A stretch of 64,000 nucleotides of DNA from Pycnopodia helianthoides (taxonomy: Eukaryota; Echinodermata; Asteroidea; Forcipulatida; Asteriidae): NCBI GenBank assembly GCA_032158295.1, contig CM063249.1, positions 12,690,078 to 12,754,077 of the forward strand, in the 5' to 3' direction. Below are positions 1-12,719 of the stretch, one piece after another (the stretch's first letter is position 1; each line of letters starts with the position of its first letter). The notes under the pieces were generated by a model. It ran no database searches and was not told the DNA's origin. It saw only the letters and a list, made by a program, of their open reading frames with translations. The translations under genes were made by a program, and so were the position numbers.

Positions 1-3000
1 AAATAGGCCTTTCACATGGTGATTCTTCTTTAGAAAATCCAATTTCTTCCTCAGCATCTGAGATCTCCTTCCAATTAGGCCACTCTCCTTCAGTATTTGA
101 AGTCTTCATCGTTCCAACTTTTCAAGTTAGTGGGTCAATTTCTTCATCAGCTCCTGAGATCTTCTTCAATATAGGACTTTCACATGGTGATTCTTCTTCA
201 GAAATTTCAATTTCTTCCTTGGCATCTGAGATCTCATTCTAATAAGGCCTTTCTCCTTCAGTTTTTTAAGTCTTCATCGTTCCATCTTTTCAAGCGTGTG
301 GGTCTATTTCTTCATCAGCATCTGAGATCTTCTTCAAAATAGGCCCTTCACAAGGTGATTCTTCTTCAGAAAATCCAATTTCTTCTTCAGCATCTGAGAT
401 CTCCTTCCAATTAGGCCTTTCTCCTTCAGTATTTGAAGTCTCCATCATTCAAAGTTTTCAAGGATCTAGGTCAATTTCTTCATCTGAGATCTCCTTCAAA
501 TTAGGCCCTCTCCTTCAGTATCTCTTCATCGTTCCAACTTTTCAAGTGTTCGTTGCATAGAGCTTTAACTCTTCAGTGCATAATTGTAGCACTGATTCTT
601 TGAAAGAGTTCCTCTTTTGCATCACAAAACGGGAACTTGGAAAGGATGGAATTTAAAACAGATCTTGTGCATTAAGGGCCTACTTGAAAGTTCTTCAGCC
701 TGCGAGATCTCCTTCATTTGAGACTTTATCTTCAATAACTGGCATCTACGGTGCAAATGGAACATCTGCTTCAAAATGAAGGTTATTAATCACATGGTGA
801 TTCTTCTTCAGAAAGTCTAATTTCTGCGTCTGAGATCTCCTTCCAACTATAGGCCCATCTTCTTCAGTATTTGAAATGTTCACCGTTCCATCTTTTCAAG
901 CGTGTGGGTCTATTTCTTCATCAGCATCTAAGATCTTCTTCAAAATAGGCCTTTCACATGGTGATTCTTCTTCAGAAAATCCAATTTCTTCCTCGGCATC
1001 TGAGATCTCCTTCCAATTAGGCCTTTCTCCTTCAGTTTTTGAAGTTTTCATCGTTCCATCTTTTCAAGTGTGTGGATTAATTTCTTCCTCAGCATCTGAG
1101 ATCTCCTTCCAATTAGGCCTCTCTCCTTCAGCATTTGAAGTCTTCATCGTTCCAACTTTTCAAGCTCGTGGGTAAATTTCTTCAACAGCTACTGAGATCT
1201 TCTTCAAAATAGGCCTTTCACATGGTGATTCTTCAGAAAATGAAATTTCTTCCTCGGCATCTGAGATCTTCTAATTAGGCCTCTATTCTTCAGTATTTGA
1301 TTTCTTCCTCATTCCAACTTTTCAAGCTCGTGGGTCAATTTCTTCAACAGCTCCTGAGATCTTCTTCAAAATAGGCCTTTCACATGGTGATTCTTCTTCA
1401 GAAAATCCAATTTCTTCCTCAGCATCTGAGATCTCCTTCCAATTAGGCCACTCTCCTTCAGTATTTGAAGTCTTCATCGTTCCAATTTTCAAGTTAGTGG
1501 GTCAATTTCTTCATCAGCTCCTGAGATCTTCTTCAAAATAGGACTTTCACATGGTGATTCTTCTTCAGAAATTTCAATTTCCTCCTCGGCATCTGAGATC
1601 TTCTCCCAATAAGGCCTTTCTCCTACCAACTTTTCAAGTTAGTGGGTCAATTTCTTCATCAGCTCCTGAGATCTTCTTCAGAATAGGCCCTTCACAAGGT
1701 GATTCTTCTTCAGAAAATCCAATTTCTTCTTCGGCATCTGAGATCTCCTTCCAATTAGGCCTCTCTCCTTCAGTATTTGAAGTCTTCATCGATCCAACTT
1801 TTCAAGCTCGTGGGTCAATTTCTTCATCAGCTCCTGAGATCTTCTTCAAAATAGGACTTTCACATGGTGATTCTTCTTCAGAAATTTCAATTTCTTTTTC
1901 GGCATCTGAGATCTTCTTCCAATTAGGCCTCTCGCCTTCAGTATTTGAAGCCTTCATCGTTCCAACTTTTCAAGCTCGTGGGTCAATTTCTTCATCAGCA
2001 TCTGAGATCTTCTTCAAAATAGGCCCTTCACAAGGTGATTCTTCTTCAGAAAATCCAATTTCTTCTTCGGCATCTGAGATCTCCTTCCAATTAGGCCTTT
2101 CTCCTTCAGTATTTGAAGTCTCCATCGTTCAAAGTTTTCAAGGATCTAGATCAATTTCTTCACCTGAGATCTCCTTCAAATTAGGCCCTCTCCTTCAGTA
2201 TCTCTTCATCGTTCCAACTTTTCAAGTGTTCGTTGCATAGAGCTTTAACTCTTCAGTGCATAATTGTAGCACTGATTCTTTGAAAGAGTTCCTCTTTTGC
2301 ATCACAAAACGGGAACTTGGAAAGGATGGAATTTAAAACAGATCTTGTGCATTAAGGGCCTACTTGAAAATTCTTCAGCCTGCGAGATCTCCTTCATTTG
2401 AGACTTTATCTTCAATAACTGGCATCTACGGTGCAAATGGAACATCTGCTTCAAAATGAAGGTTATTAATCACATGGTGATTCTTCTTCAGAAAGTCCAA
2501 TTTCTGCGTCTGAGATCTCCTTCCAACTATAGGCCATCTTCTTCAGTTTTTGAAGTTTTCATCGTTCCATCTTTTCAAGCGTGTGGGTTAATTTCTTCCT
2601 CAGCATCTGAGATCTCCTTCCAATTAGGCCTCTCTCCTTCAGTATTTGAAGTCTTCATCGTTCCAACTTTTCAAGCTCGTGGGTCAATTCCTTCAACAGC
2701 TCCTGAGATCTTCAAAATAGGCTTTTCACATGGTGATTCTTCTTCAGAAAATCCAATTATTTCTTCAGCATCTGAGATCTCCTTCCAATTAGGCCTTTCT
2801 CCTTCAGTTTTTGAAGTCTTCATCGTTCCATCTTTTCAAGCGTGTGGGTTAATTTCTTCCTCAGCATCTAAGATCTCCTTCCAATTAGGCCTCTCTCCTT
2901 CAGTATTTGAAGTCTTCATCGTTCCAACTTTTCAATTAGTGGGTCAATTTCTTCATCAGCTCCTGAGATCTTCTTCAGAATAGGCCTTTCTCATGGTGAT

Positions 3001-4190
3001 TCTTCTTCAGAAAATCCAATTTCTTCCTTGGCATCTGATATCTCCTTCCAATTAGGCCTTTCTTCTTCAGTATTTGAAGTTTTCATCGATTCAACTTTTC
3101 AAGCTGTGGGTCAATTTCTTCATCAGCATCTGAGATCTTCTTCAAAATAGGCCTTTCACATGCTGATTCTTCTTCAGAAATCCAATTTCTTCCTCGGCAT
3201 CTGAGATCTCCTTCCAATAAGGCCTTTCTCCTTCAGTTTTGAAGTCTCATCGTTCCATTTTTCAAGCGTGTGGGTCTATTTCTTCATCAGCATCTGAGAT
3301 CTTCTTCAAAATAGGCCCTTCACAAGGTGATTCTTCTTCAGAAAATCCAATTTCTTCAGCATCTGAGATCTCCTTCCAATTAGGCCTTTCTCCTTCAGTA
3401 TTTGAAGTCTCCATCGTTCAAAGTTTTCAAGGATCTAGGTCGATTTCTTCATCTGAGATCTCCTTCAAATTAGGCCTCTCCTTCAGTATCTCTTCATCGT
3501 TCCAACTTTTCAAGTGTTGTTGCATAGGCTTTAACTCTTCAGTGCATAATTGTAGCACTGATTCTTTGAAAGAGTTCCTCTTTTGCATCACAAAACGGGA
3601 ACTTGGAAAGGATGGAATTTAAAACAGATCTTGTGCATTAAGGGCCTACTTGAAAATTCTTCAGCCTGCGAGATCTCCTTCATTTGAGACTTTATCTTCA
3701 ATAACTGGCATCTACGGTGCAAATGGAACATCTGCTTCAAAATGAAGGTTATTAATCACATGGTGATTCTTCTTCATAAAGTCTCATTTTCTGCGTCTGA
3801 GATCTCCTTCCAACTATAGGCCCATCTTCTTCAGTTTTGAAATGTTCACCGTTCCAACTTTTCAAGCGTGTGGGTCTATTTCTTCATCAGCATCTGAGAT
3901 CTCTTCAATAGGCCTTCACAAGTGATTCTTCTTCAGAATCAATTTCTTCAGCACTGAACTCCTTCCATTAGCTTTTCGTTCAGTTTTGAGTTTATCGTTC
4001 CATCTTTCAAGCTGTGGGTAAACTTCTTCATCAGCATCTGAAATCTTCTACAAATTAGGCCATTACCCCGTACATGGTGATTCTTCTTCAGAAAATCCAA
4101 TTTCTTTTTCAGCATCTGATATCTCCTTACAATTAGGCCTTTGTTCTTCAATATTTGAAGCCTTCATCGTTCCATCTTTTCAAGTTGCAT
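1..4190. repeat. complex minisatellite with higher-order repeat
   Basis: The basic unit is about 165 bp and consists of two diverged halves, each beginning near a CTGAGATCT(T/C)CTTC core. The unit recurs without a break from the window edge to about 4190, with small deletions. A distinct spacer block of about 300 bp, starting GTGTTCGTTGCATAG, appears near 548, 2228 and 3514, which defines higher-order units of about 1.68 and 1.29 kb. A 165-bp unit equals 55 codons. One plus-strand frame therefore stays open for up to about 229 codons (1551-2240), and one minus-strand frame reads as an acidic, Glu/Ser-rich repeat broken by one TGA per unit. I see no start, splice or stop structure that supports expression. 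The array continues off the left edge and decays at about 3900-4190. Confidence 0.9.
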
Positions 4191-7100
4191 CTTGAGTTAA
4201 GTGTCCAGATATGAATAACTTAACAGATTTAGGGAATTCAAATCCTGCCTGTCCTACAAGACAGTTCACTCACTGAAGGTGCTCTAGTGAGTCTACTTGA
4301 CTTAAGTTATTATGGTAAGATGGGTGAAGTCGAATAGCCACTAACATCGACCTAGGTCATCAGTTTTCTTTTTTAACAGAGTCCTGGATTCTTCCACTTC
4401 CCTGAATGTAACCTCAGGACTTTATTGGAGGTTAGATGGTAAGAATAGATACTAACATCTGACCTGCTGAGGTATGTTCAGCATGTTCCTCTCATTACAG
4501 ATTCATCTCTTGGATGCAAGATACTTTATTATCGTCATACATGGAAGGTAACAATCGGTACTAAAATCTATCCTGGCAAGTACTAATACCTGTCTTGGCA
4601 AGGCTAGTTCTTTTTTTTTCTCCCACAGCAGAATGTTCACTTTGCTAGTTGGATTGAGGGATCACCAATGAGTGCTTCCTCAGAGAATGATGGTTAGCCA
4701 CTCTTGTCTGAAGGTCTTGGTCAGCAAGTGCCCCAAGGAAGTCCTTCAAGGAAGAGCCCCCAGGAAGTGCCCGAGAGGCCAGGAGGAGCCCCCAGGAAGT
4801 GCTTCCATTAGAAAGACCCTCTGGCTCTCCAATTTGAGTTTCGTAAGCAGCAAGATGGTAGGTAAAGATTTCCCTTTTGTCAAACTTGACTCAAATGGAA
4901 TATTTAACCCTTTAGAGACCATTCATTTCTGTATAATCATCACATTGCACCCAAACATGGCAAATGTTGATTTTTGTACTGTATTTTTTTAACTTATGCC
5001 ATGATTTAAAAGACTATTTCTAACTCTGGCACATCGTGAAGGGAAAATATGGGGAAAAAAACAACATAAAAACAAAAACCGGGACTTAGTCTGCTTAGTA
5101 CATCAGAGGCATTCAGTTGTGTGGTGCATAATTTATTTTGGGCATGGGCCTCTATTAAATTTGTGTTATTTATGTTGGGGTGTGGAGGTGGGGGTGAATT
5201 TCCAGTAATTACTCATTACTAAATCCATTCCCAGTAGTACCACTGGACCCCATGGTTATCCATTTCATAATAAGAGTAGTGTTTTGTTTTGTTTTGTTTT
5301 ATCACAGAATGAGTGACATAGAAAGATTCATGATGTTCTCTTTTGTCTCTGTTTATGTTCAATAAATCAGGAGTGAAGGAATGCGAGGAGGTATTGCGTC
5401 TTCAGATATGATGTTTCTTCAGATGTGATGTGTCTTCAGATGTGATGTTTCTTCAGATGTGATGGTGGTGTGATTGCTGGAGCAGGAGTGTTGTACACCT
5501 TGGCAGAGCAGCAGTCAACCGAGTGAAAGGTAACAGACTTTTTACAAAAAGAGATACTTACTGTTTGTAATTGTGACGTAGTTCCACTGTAAGCCACGCC
5601 CACTTCACACAAACTGGCTCCAATGGGCTAGATAAAGCTAGATTTTTTTTGATGATTTAGAGAGTCAGCATTCTTCAAAGAGTCAAGGTCTTAAGAAATG
5701 CTTGTGAATTATGAAATTTGTTATTTTTTTTGTAAAATTACAAACAAATGCATGCCATCTGTGGAGTCGGAGGTAGCGAAAACTTTGGGCATGCATGTGT
5801 GACGCGATGACTTACCAACAAGATAAGGAGATTTATGTGACATTGTTGCAAGGGGTTAAATCCTAGAAATTCTCTCTTTTAAATGCTGTTTTGTCCTGTA
5901 AACTTCTTTGTAAGCATAAACAAAGGAAACATTAACTGAGAGGAGCCAAGTCAGTAGCATATGCAACAAATTAGTTTCCTGTTAAATATCTTTTTCAATC
6001 TGAATGCTCACTGATTATAAAATTTATACCACTACCAATTGTCCAAATGAATATTTCTATCTAAAATACAGTCAAAGTCAAAACTCTTGATTATTTTCTA
6101 TTGCTGCAATTGAAATAAGCCATATAGTGAATGTGCACAAAATCTGTGAACATTTATTGTCCAGTAACTACTAACTTCTCAATCCATTCTCAATAGTTTA
6201 CTTGTACCCCATGGTATCCACTTCATAATAAGGGTAGTATTTTAGAAAATAAACCGTTTGTGATGTTTCCACTAAAAGGTGAATCTCATGAAAAATTAAC
6301 AGGTTGTTGCATGGTTTCAAGGATACAAATTAATTTGCTCTTTCAAAAAATAAATCATTCCCTTCCCCTTAGCTCAACCATCACCATTTGTTTTCCAAAA
6401 TAATTAATAATTCATAATATCAGAATATAATTGTTACATTCTGTCTGACTATGCATGGCAACCCATTAAGTGGAACAAAAAACAAATAAATAAAAACAAA
6501 CAAACAAAATGTAAGAGAGATAAACAGACAGTCACTGCTATTTTTTGTGTATATGGAAAGCAAAAATTGCATAATAACATGAACTTTATTGTATTTTCTG
6601 CAGGAGGATTATAAAGCTTGGGAGCCAACTGTGATCTTCAAAAGAAATTCCCGGACTCCTACTACAGATCGTCCTTAGAGGCATGCAGACTTTAAACTAT
6701 CAATTACTTATAACACCCAGGTAGATTCTTGTCATTTAATTGGAGGATTGCTGATCATGCATCATTTATTAATCAAACCATTACATGTCCTACGTCATAA
6801 AGTGTGCTTTTTCATCTCTTCCCATTTTATCTAACGCAAGCTAGACCACATCAATACACTAAGTACAAAAGGCCCTCTTTGTGGATGACAGAGTGCAGGG
6901 TACAATTTGTTTAGTCTTCATAGTTTATCCTCTTATGAAATGATCTACTTGGGTGTTATATAAAACAAATAATGAATGTTTTGCATTCATGCATGGAGAG
7001 AATATTTGCATTTGTTGAAAGATTGAGTTGTGTAACTCAACTCGTGAATTTGTTGATTATTACTATTGCTGCCAGCATGTTACAAAAAAATTGCAGTCAT

Positions 7101-7600
7101 GATAATAAGGTCTGTAGTTTGGGCTACAAGCAGTCTTTAATTTTCAAAATAAACAAGTATTTGAAAAGTCAGCTAGTGATTTTAAAATGGTGACAATCAC
7201 CTTGAAAAATATATCATCATCGTTTTCATGAAGAGACAATTGAGCCACTGCAATCAAACTTTGATATTTGGAAGAAAACTTGTTTGGAATCAAGTTGAAT
7301 TGTTTTTGAAGTCCTTGATTTGCAGAATATTTGCAAATAATAACTTAATAAGTGTTATCAACCATGAAAAAGGAGATCTTAAATCATGTACATATGTTAT
7401 TATTTTAATCATTCTAAGTTAAAGTATTGAGTAATTTACTGTTAAAAACAATTATCTCTTCATGAAAACTGCGCAAATGAAGTTTGTACAGTGCCTTGGG
7501 TACAAACCATACAATTGTCTTTTTCTGAAAAAGCAACAAAAATTGCAAAACTAAGGCTGTTTTTAAATTACAAAACTGTAAATCTGGTAAATCCTACATG
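4191..7600. other. intergenic, no confident gene
   Basis: AT-rich sequence. It includes short degenerate repeats around 4300-4600, a small duplication of a CCCAGGAAGTGC-type segment at about 4730-4805, a (GTTTT)n run at about 5281-5300, and four copies of a 17-bp CTTCAGATGTGATGTTT-type repeat at about 5399-5466. An AATAAA lies at about 5349. Nothing resembling a known protein was recognised. One exon-like segment near 6604 is described separately. Confidence 0.6.
6604..6678 (+). other. possible terminal exon of an unidentified gene
   Basis: A pyrimidine-rich stretch ending in TTTCTGCAG is followed by 24 open codons (EDYKAWEPTVIFKRNSRTPT followed by TDRP) and TAG. The acceptor and the composition look exon-like. 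However, I could not find an upstream donor in a matching phase, and I do not recognise the peptide. It may equally be chance. Transcripts or a protein search would decide. Confidence 0.2.
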
Positions 7601-7627
7601 GGAAGAAATTACAATAAAATAGTTCTT

Positions 7628-7744
7628 AAATGTCAAGTAATGAACCACAAGGGAAACTGACTGGGTAAATTTCAAATAGTTTGGGGTTGAACAAAGAAAA
7701 ATTGAAAAGTAAGTTTCCTTTGTGGTTCATTACTTGACATTTAA
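7628..7744. mobile_element. short foldback element
   Basis: The left arm AATGTCAAGTAATGAACCAC is matched by its reverse complement at the right end (GTGGTTCATTACTTGACATT), giving a hairpin of about 117 bp. The interior resembles the 3' tail of the tRNA-like SINE found at 55200. Confidence 0.6.
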
Positions 7745-8446
7745 AATACAATAAAAAGTTGCATCCCCTCAAGGTGATCCCATGGCTGCTAAAAGACACT
7801 TTTATTTCTAACTCATTTCAACAAGAAAACTTGTCAATGCTCAGCAACAAAAACTTGTGCATTATGGGGTTGTTTACCCCTTTAGCCAAAAGAATTGACA
7901 TACTTTGCCCAGTACACAAGTATTGCAACATAAAGCATTTGGCATGCCTACCCACAGATGCTACTCTTTATTTCTAACTGTTAGTGTTATAATGGTAATT
8001 TTTTCGATTTATCAGCAACAAATTATTCTGCTTTTTGGGGTCAAAAATTACATTTTTTTGTTCACCTCAGGCGTTACAGTTTAAACCTTAGCCTGAGTAA
8101 AGCAGTCAATATTTGCTTTATAACACCCCATACATTTCTATATACTGGACATCCAGGTACCACAAAGCTACTGTTGCTATGGGCATAGTACATTGGTTGC
8201 CGTGTGGTAGAACATCAATTGCTATGGGTTAAGTACCGCGCGGTTTCTAGTACAACAATAAGACATATCATGTGACGCGCTCTAACAATGAAAAAGCTGA
8301 ATATTTGTAAGGGGTGTTATACTAATGATTATGAGTGTTCAAAGGTTTATGGGTGGGTATTTTCTTCTCGAATATTTAAATTTAAAGCTTAAATTTATTT
8401 ACTTATTTGTTTACACCAATAAGAACAACATTACTTGTGTATATTA

Positions 8447-8587
8447 AGATTGCTTGTAAGAATCCAATCATCAAGTTGGCATGAGATAGCAAGCATGGCG
8501 CCAATGTACGTTCTCATTTTCCCACAGGGTTGAGTTTTCGTATCCGGCTACTATCCCGATTGGGTTCTTTACAAGCAATGTTAATAT
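8447..8587. mobile_element. foldback element inside triplication copy 1
   Basis: TATTAAGATTGCTTGTAA at the left is complementary to TTACAAGCAATGTTAATATA at the right. The same structure occurs in copy 2 at about 9457-9605. It was therefore probably inserted before the tandem duplication. Confidence 0.6.
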
Positions 8588-9456
8588 ACCCTGATAATCA
8601 ATTGTTCATTAAAAGTAAATAAATAAAGTAAGTAGAGACAACGTTTAATGCTTTCAAACATTTAATTAGGTATTAAGCATTTGAGAGATATGGAATTATT
8701 TTAAGTTTCATATGATTAAAGTAAATTTATTACAGTGTTTATTTCTAAATGTTATAATGGTCATTTTATGAATTACACTCTGATGAAAATTTTAGGCAAA
8801 ATTGACTGTTTTGTGGCAGCTAAAAAACACTTTTTATTTCTAACTCATTTCAACAAGAAAACTTGTCAATGCTCAGCTACAAAAACTTGTGCATTATGGG
8901 GTTGTTTACCCTTTAGCCAAAAGAATTGGCATACTTTGCCCAGTACACAAGTATTGCAACATAAAGCATTTGGCATGCCTACCCACAGATGCTACTCTTT
9001 ATTTCTAACTGTTATAATGGTAATTTTTTGATTTACCAGCAACAAATTCTTCTGCTTTTTTGGTCAAAAATTACATTTTTTTGTTCACCTCGTAGTTTTA
9101 ACCTTGGCCCGAATAAAGCAGTCAATATTTGTTTTATAACACCCCATACATTTCTATATACTAGACATCCAGGTACCACACAGCTGCTGTTGCTATGGGC
9201 ATAGTACATTGGTTGCTGTGTGATAGTACATCGGTTGCTACGGGTATAGTATTGCACGGTTTCTAGTACAAATAAGACATATCATGTAACACGCTCTAAA
9301 CCAATGAAAAAGCAGACTGTTTGTAAGGGGTGATGATTATAAGTATGCAAAGGATTTATGGGTGGGTATTTTCTCCTGAAACATTTCAATTTAAAGCTAA
9401 ATTTATTTACTTATTTTTGTTTACACCATGGTACAATAAGAACAACATTACCTGTG

Positions 9457-9605
9457 TATATTAAGATTGCTTGTAAAGAATCCAATCATCAAGTTGGCAT
9501 GAGATAGCAAGCATGGCGCCAATGTACGTTCTCATTTTCCCACAGGGTTGAGTTTTCGTATCCGGCTACTATCCCGATTGGGTTCTTTACAAGCAATGTT
9601 AATAT
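9457..9605. mobile_element. foldback element inside triplication copy 2
   Basis: Paralogue of the element at 8447-8587, with the same terminal inverted arms and a nearly identical interior. Confidence 0.6.
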
Positions 9606-10090
9606 ACCCTGATAATGAATTGTTAATTAAAAGTAAACAAATAAAGTAAGTAGAGACAATGTTTAATGCTTTCAAGCATTTGAGAAATATGGAATCATCA
9701 AAATTTTCATACGATTAAAGTAATTATGTTATAGTGTTTATTTTTAAGTGTTTTAATGGTAATTTTGTTATTAAATTACTTTATACACATCTATAATAAT
9801 TATAGGGAAAATTGACTGTTTTATGGCAGCTAAAAAACACTTTTATTTCTAACTCACTTCAACAAGAAGACTTGTCAATGCTCAGCTACAAAAACTTGTG
9901 CATTATGGGGTTGTTTACCCCTTTAGCCAAAAGACTGGCATACTTTGCTCAGTACACAAGTATTACAACACAAGGCACAAGGCACACCTACCCACAGATG
10001 CTACTCTTTATTTCTAACTGTTATAATGGTAATTTTATCAGCAACAAATTATGCTGCGTTTTTTCGTCAAAATCTACATTTTTTGTTGTA

Positions 10091-11246
10091 AAAAAACACA
10101 GGTTTTATGGCTTCATTATATCAGCAGGTTAACTTTTAGCAGTACAGGCTGTAACCTTAAAGCACATGTACACATTGGTAATTGTCAAAGACCAGTATCT
10201 GCACTGTATGTGACCCAACATGTGAAAGTTGAAGCTCAATCGGTCATCACAATTACTATAGCATTTCAAGCAAAACTATTTTGAGGGAAGTTTTCCACCA
10301 TGACCATCTTTATATCATGTAAGTTATGTGCAATTTTGAACAGTTTATTTTCAACCTTACCAATGTTGTACACACCCTTTAAGTAACAGATGTTTTGGAG
10401 ATTTCATGAGCAGTATTGCCTGATGGTTTCCAAGGGCTACTGTTATCTGTACCCTTGTTCGTGCAAACTTTGGAAAGTGCAGTTTATTATGTCATGTTAA
10501 ATTACACTATTTACTTTATGTAATGTTATAATCACAGTGCTCCTCAATACTTCCTGTTGGGGCTAGGTGTTTCCCCTGGTGCATTCCAATTTGGGAATCA
10601 ATTCTAACTTGAAACAATTTTGTGCGTTTAATAAAACCAGCTTTTAAGCTGTGACAAAAGTCAAGTTGCTTTTGATATGTTGTCAATAATATGTCCGAGT
10701 ATAAGTAATGTTTAACGAATTCATAAACGGAAATGAATTGGAAAACAAAATAGTTAAGTTTGATCGCTACATTTGTATGTCTGTCTTAAGGCTTTTAATA
10801 ACAAGGGAAGTGTCTCATTTTAAATTAAGGAGTTAGCATTTCTTCATCATCTCCTTTAAATGGGTATCAGTGCTAATTGCATCTGGGACGGGGGGGGGTA
10901 AAGACATTTGTGGGGTGGATTTTTAATTTTTAATAATCAAAAGAAATATTGCGACCATAAAAACCCCTCACGAACAGTTTTAGGATCATTTATATGAAAA
11001 CCCTACCCCCCCCCCCCCCCCGCTCCCTTAACTGAATCACTATATTCTTCCATGAGTACTAGGAGAGGGTTTGAATCACTAAATTGTTTTCGCCATGCTG
11101 GTTGTTTACTTTCCTCAATATGAAATAGCATAATCTGAATAAAGAATGAATAATTTATGAAAGTTTAAGCCCTGGCCCTCATAATTCCAGTGATGACAAA
11201 TTGCCACCAATTTATATTAACCAGCAAAACGTCACTGCAACAGCAT
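10091..11246. other. intergenic, no gene seen
   Basis: AT-rich sequence with homopolymer tracts: a G run at about 10890 and a C run at about 11008-11022. No family relationship was recognised. Confidence 0.5.
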
Positions 11247-11783
11247 GGCCCAACTTCATAGAACTGCGAAGCACAAAAAGGTACCTTCGCAGCGGCGTAG
11301 TCAAGGGGGGGGGGGGGTCTGGGGGGCACGTGCCCCCCCCCCCCCCATTAAATTCTAGTGCCCCCCACAAAAAAATCGCGATAAGAAAAGGGAAAAAAGA
11401 GGAAAATGCGTGTTTGTATAATCTAATGTAGTAAATGATTGCAATCGGGATCAATACCGCGGCCACAAAATGCTAAGAATATTAAGAGGAGAGTGGCCCC
11501 CTGCAGCGTCCCCTCCCAAAATAAAAGCATGACCCCCACCACTGACAAACCCATTCCCCCTTGGAAGCAATGCCCCCCCCCTGTGCCACCGCCCCCACCG
11601 GAAAATTCCTGGCTATGCCACTGTACCTTTGCACAGCAACATTATGCTCAAAGGCTACCAGCCAAAATACCATGTACCATCATGGAGGAAGCTCCATGGT
11701 ACCATGTACCATTTTAGGCTGGTATCCTGCTCATTTCTGCTAAGCTGTTAAGCAATATTTTCTGCTTAACAGCTCTATGAAAC
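11247..11783. mobile_element. foldback family A, interrupted
   Basis: The left end GGCCCAACTTCATAGAACTG and the right end with AACAGCTCTATGAAACC match the inverted termini of the abundant foldback family in this window. The element is split by a GC-homopolymer-rich MITE at 11290-11623. Confidence 0.75.
11290..11623. mobile_element. hAT-like MITE nested in the foldback
   Basis: The ends are CAGCGGCGTAG and CTATGCCACTG, inverted and beginning CAG as in hAT elements. They are flanked by the 8-bp direct repeats TACCTTCG (11282-11289) and TACCTTTG (11624-11631), which differ at one base. The interior has long G and C runs arranged as an inverted repeat around CACGTG. There is no transposase ORF, so the element is non-autonomous. 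Confidence 0.8.
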
Positions 11784-11819
11784 CATGGAGGTAGCTGGAC
11801 CAGTTCTGAGTGTGTGGAC

Positions 11820-11979
11820 TGTTCCATAAAGTCGAGACAGGACATAAAACGCGGAGAGAGAAGATCAATGTTCAATATTTCCACGATGCCGTTCCTTCAT
11901 TCGTACACGTAAACGCGTGGGATAAAGTCGCCTTTTTCGGAGCGAAAATTGCGACAGCTTGAGGCAAGGCTATTGCAAG
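11820..11979 (+). promoter_or_regulatory. probable RMND1 promoter and untranslated first exon
   Basis: A locally CpG-rich stretch stands out from the AT-rich surroundings and ends with TTGCAAG followed by the strong donor GTAAGT at 11980. The next good acceptor in the same direction is at 13860-13861, just before the RMND1 start codon. This fits an untranslated first exon with the promoter just upstream. The transcription start is not visible and the left boundary is a guess. Confidence 0.4.
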
Positions 11980-12700
11980 GTAAGTTTGTGTGTGGGAACT
12001 GCGAGCCGATCGAGTTTCTAGTCTAGTTTTTGCCGTTCAATCCTTGCCTCAATGCACCGATGAGGGCGTACATTTCGCTCACCGCACGCACCACCGCGGG
12101 TCGACGTGGGGGAACGGAGGAGGGGGACAGACAGCGCATGGAGCATACAATTTTTGCAGGGTAAGGTTGTAAATAAATAGTTTACAAACAGCTCTGTGGC
12201 GGGTAAGGGGAAGAGGGAGACTTGTATTTAGGTGAGTTGGGTATATTTATAATATTACAATACATTGAAGTATGGGGAGACAAATGGCAATTCATCATTG
12301 TACTGACTGTCCATATTCCTCCAGATTATGAATGATGTAATTTTGTAAATGATTGGCTCAGTCAACTCAATTGAGTCAAAGAAAGGGTCATGTTATAAAA
12401 AAGTTGGGCAAAGTCAGGAATCAAAAGGGATAGATCAATTTAGCCAAACAATGTGAATGATTGAATATTGATTATTTCGTTAGAATTAGCAATTGCTATT
12501 TGTTAGTTAATAACTATTATGAATTTCTGGTTATTGTCAAGAAATCAAGGATGCCTCACCTCACTCTCATACTACAGTACATGTACAGTATCTAGTCGTA
12601 CCATGTTCATTCTTAAAAAGTGAACTAATTACTAAATTTAATCACTGTACTCATAAGCCTGATGATTGTTGACAACGGTGCTTGCAATGAACCAGAAACA
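11980..12700. other. probable RMND1 5' intron, first part
   Basis: GC-rich up to about 12180, then AT-rich. No coding exon or recognisable repeat seen. Confidence 0.4.
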
Positions 12701-12719
12701 CTGAGGTAAACCCTACTCT

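Larger units (their letters stand above)
7787..10090 (+). repeat. tandem triplication, unit about 1.0 kb
   Basis: Copies begin at about 7787, 8816 and 9822, each at the segment GCAGCTAAAA(A)ACACTTTTATTTC. The first two are full length at about 1.03 and 1.01 kb. The third stops after about 270 bp, near 10090. Copies differ by scattered substitutions and small indels. No plausible conserved ORF runs through all copies. Confidence 0.85.

Noticed and set aside
1551..2240. 229-codon open frame
   Set aside because: Lies wholly in the minisatellite. Openness follows from a 165-bp unit with few stops. No start context or splice signals.
3948..4151. Minus-strand Lys-rich ORF
   Set aside because: Degenerate end of the minisatellite; the composition is that of the reverse complement of the repeat unit.
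1..4190. CRISPR array
   Set aside because: Units abut without unique spacers, divergence is gradual, and the genome is clearly eukaryotic.
4672..4992. 106-codon ORF
   Set aside because: Contains a short internal duplication and an AT-rich 3' half with no recognisable domain. No splice partners in phase.
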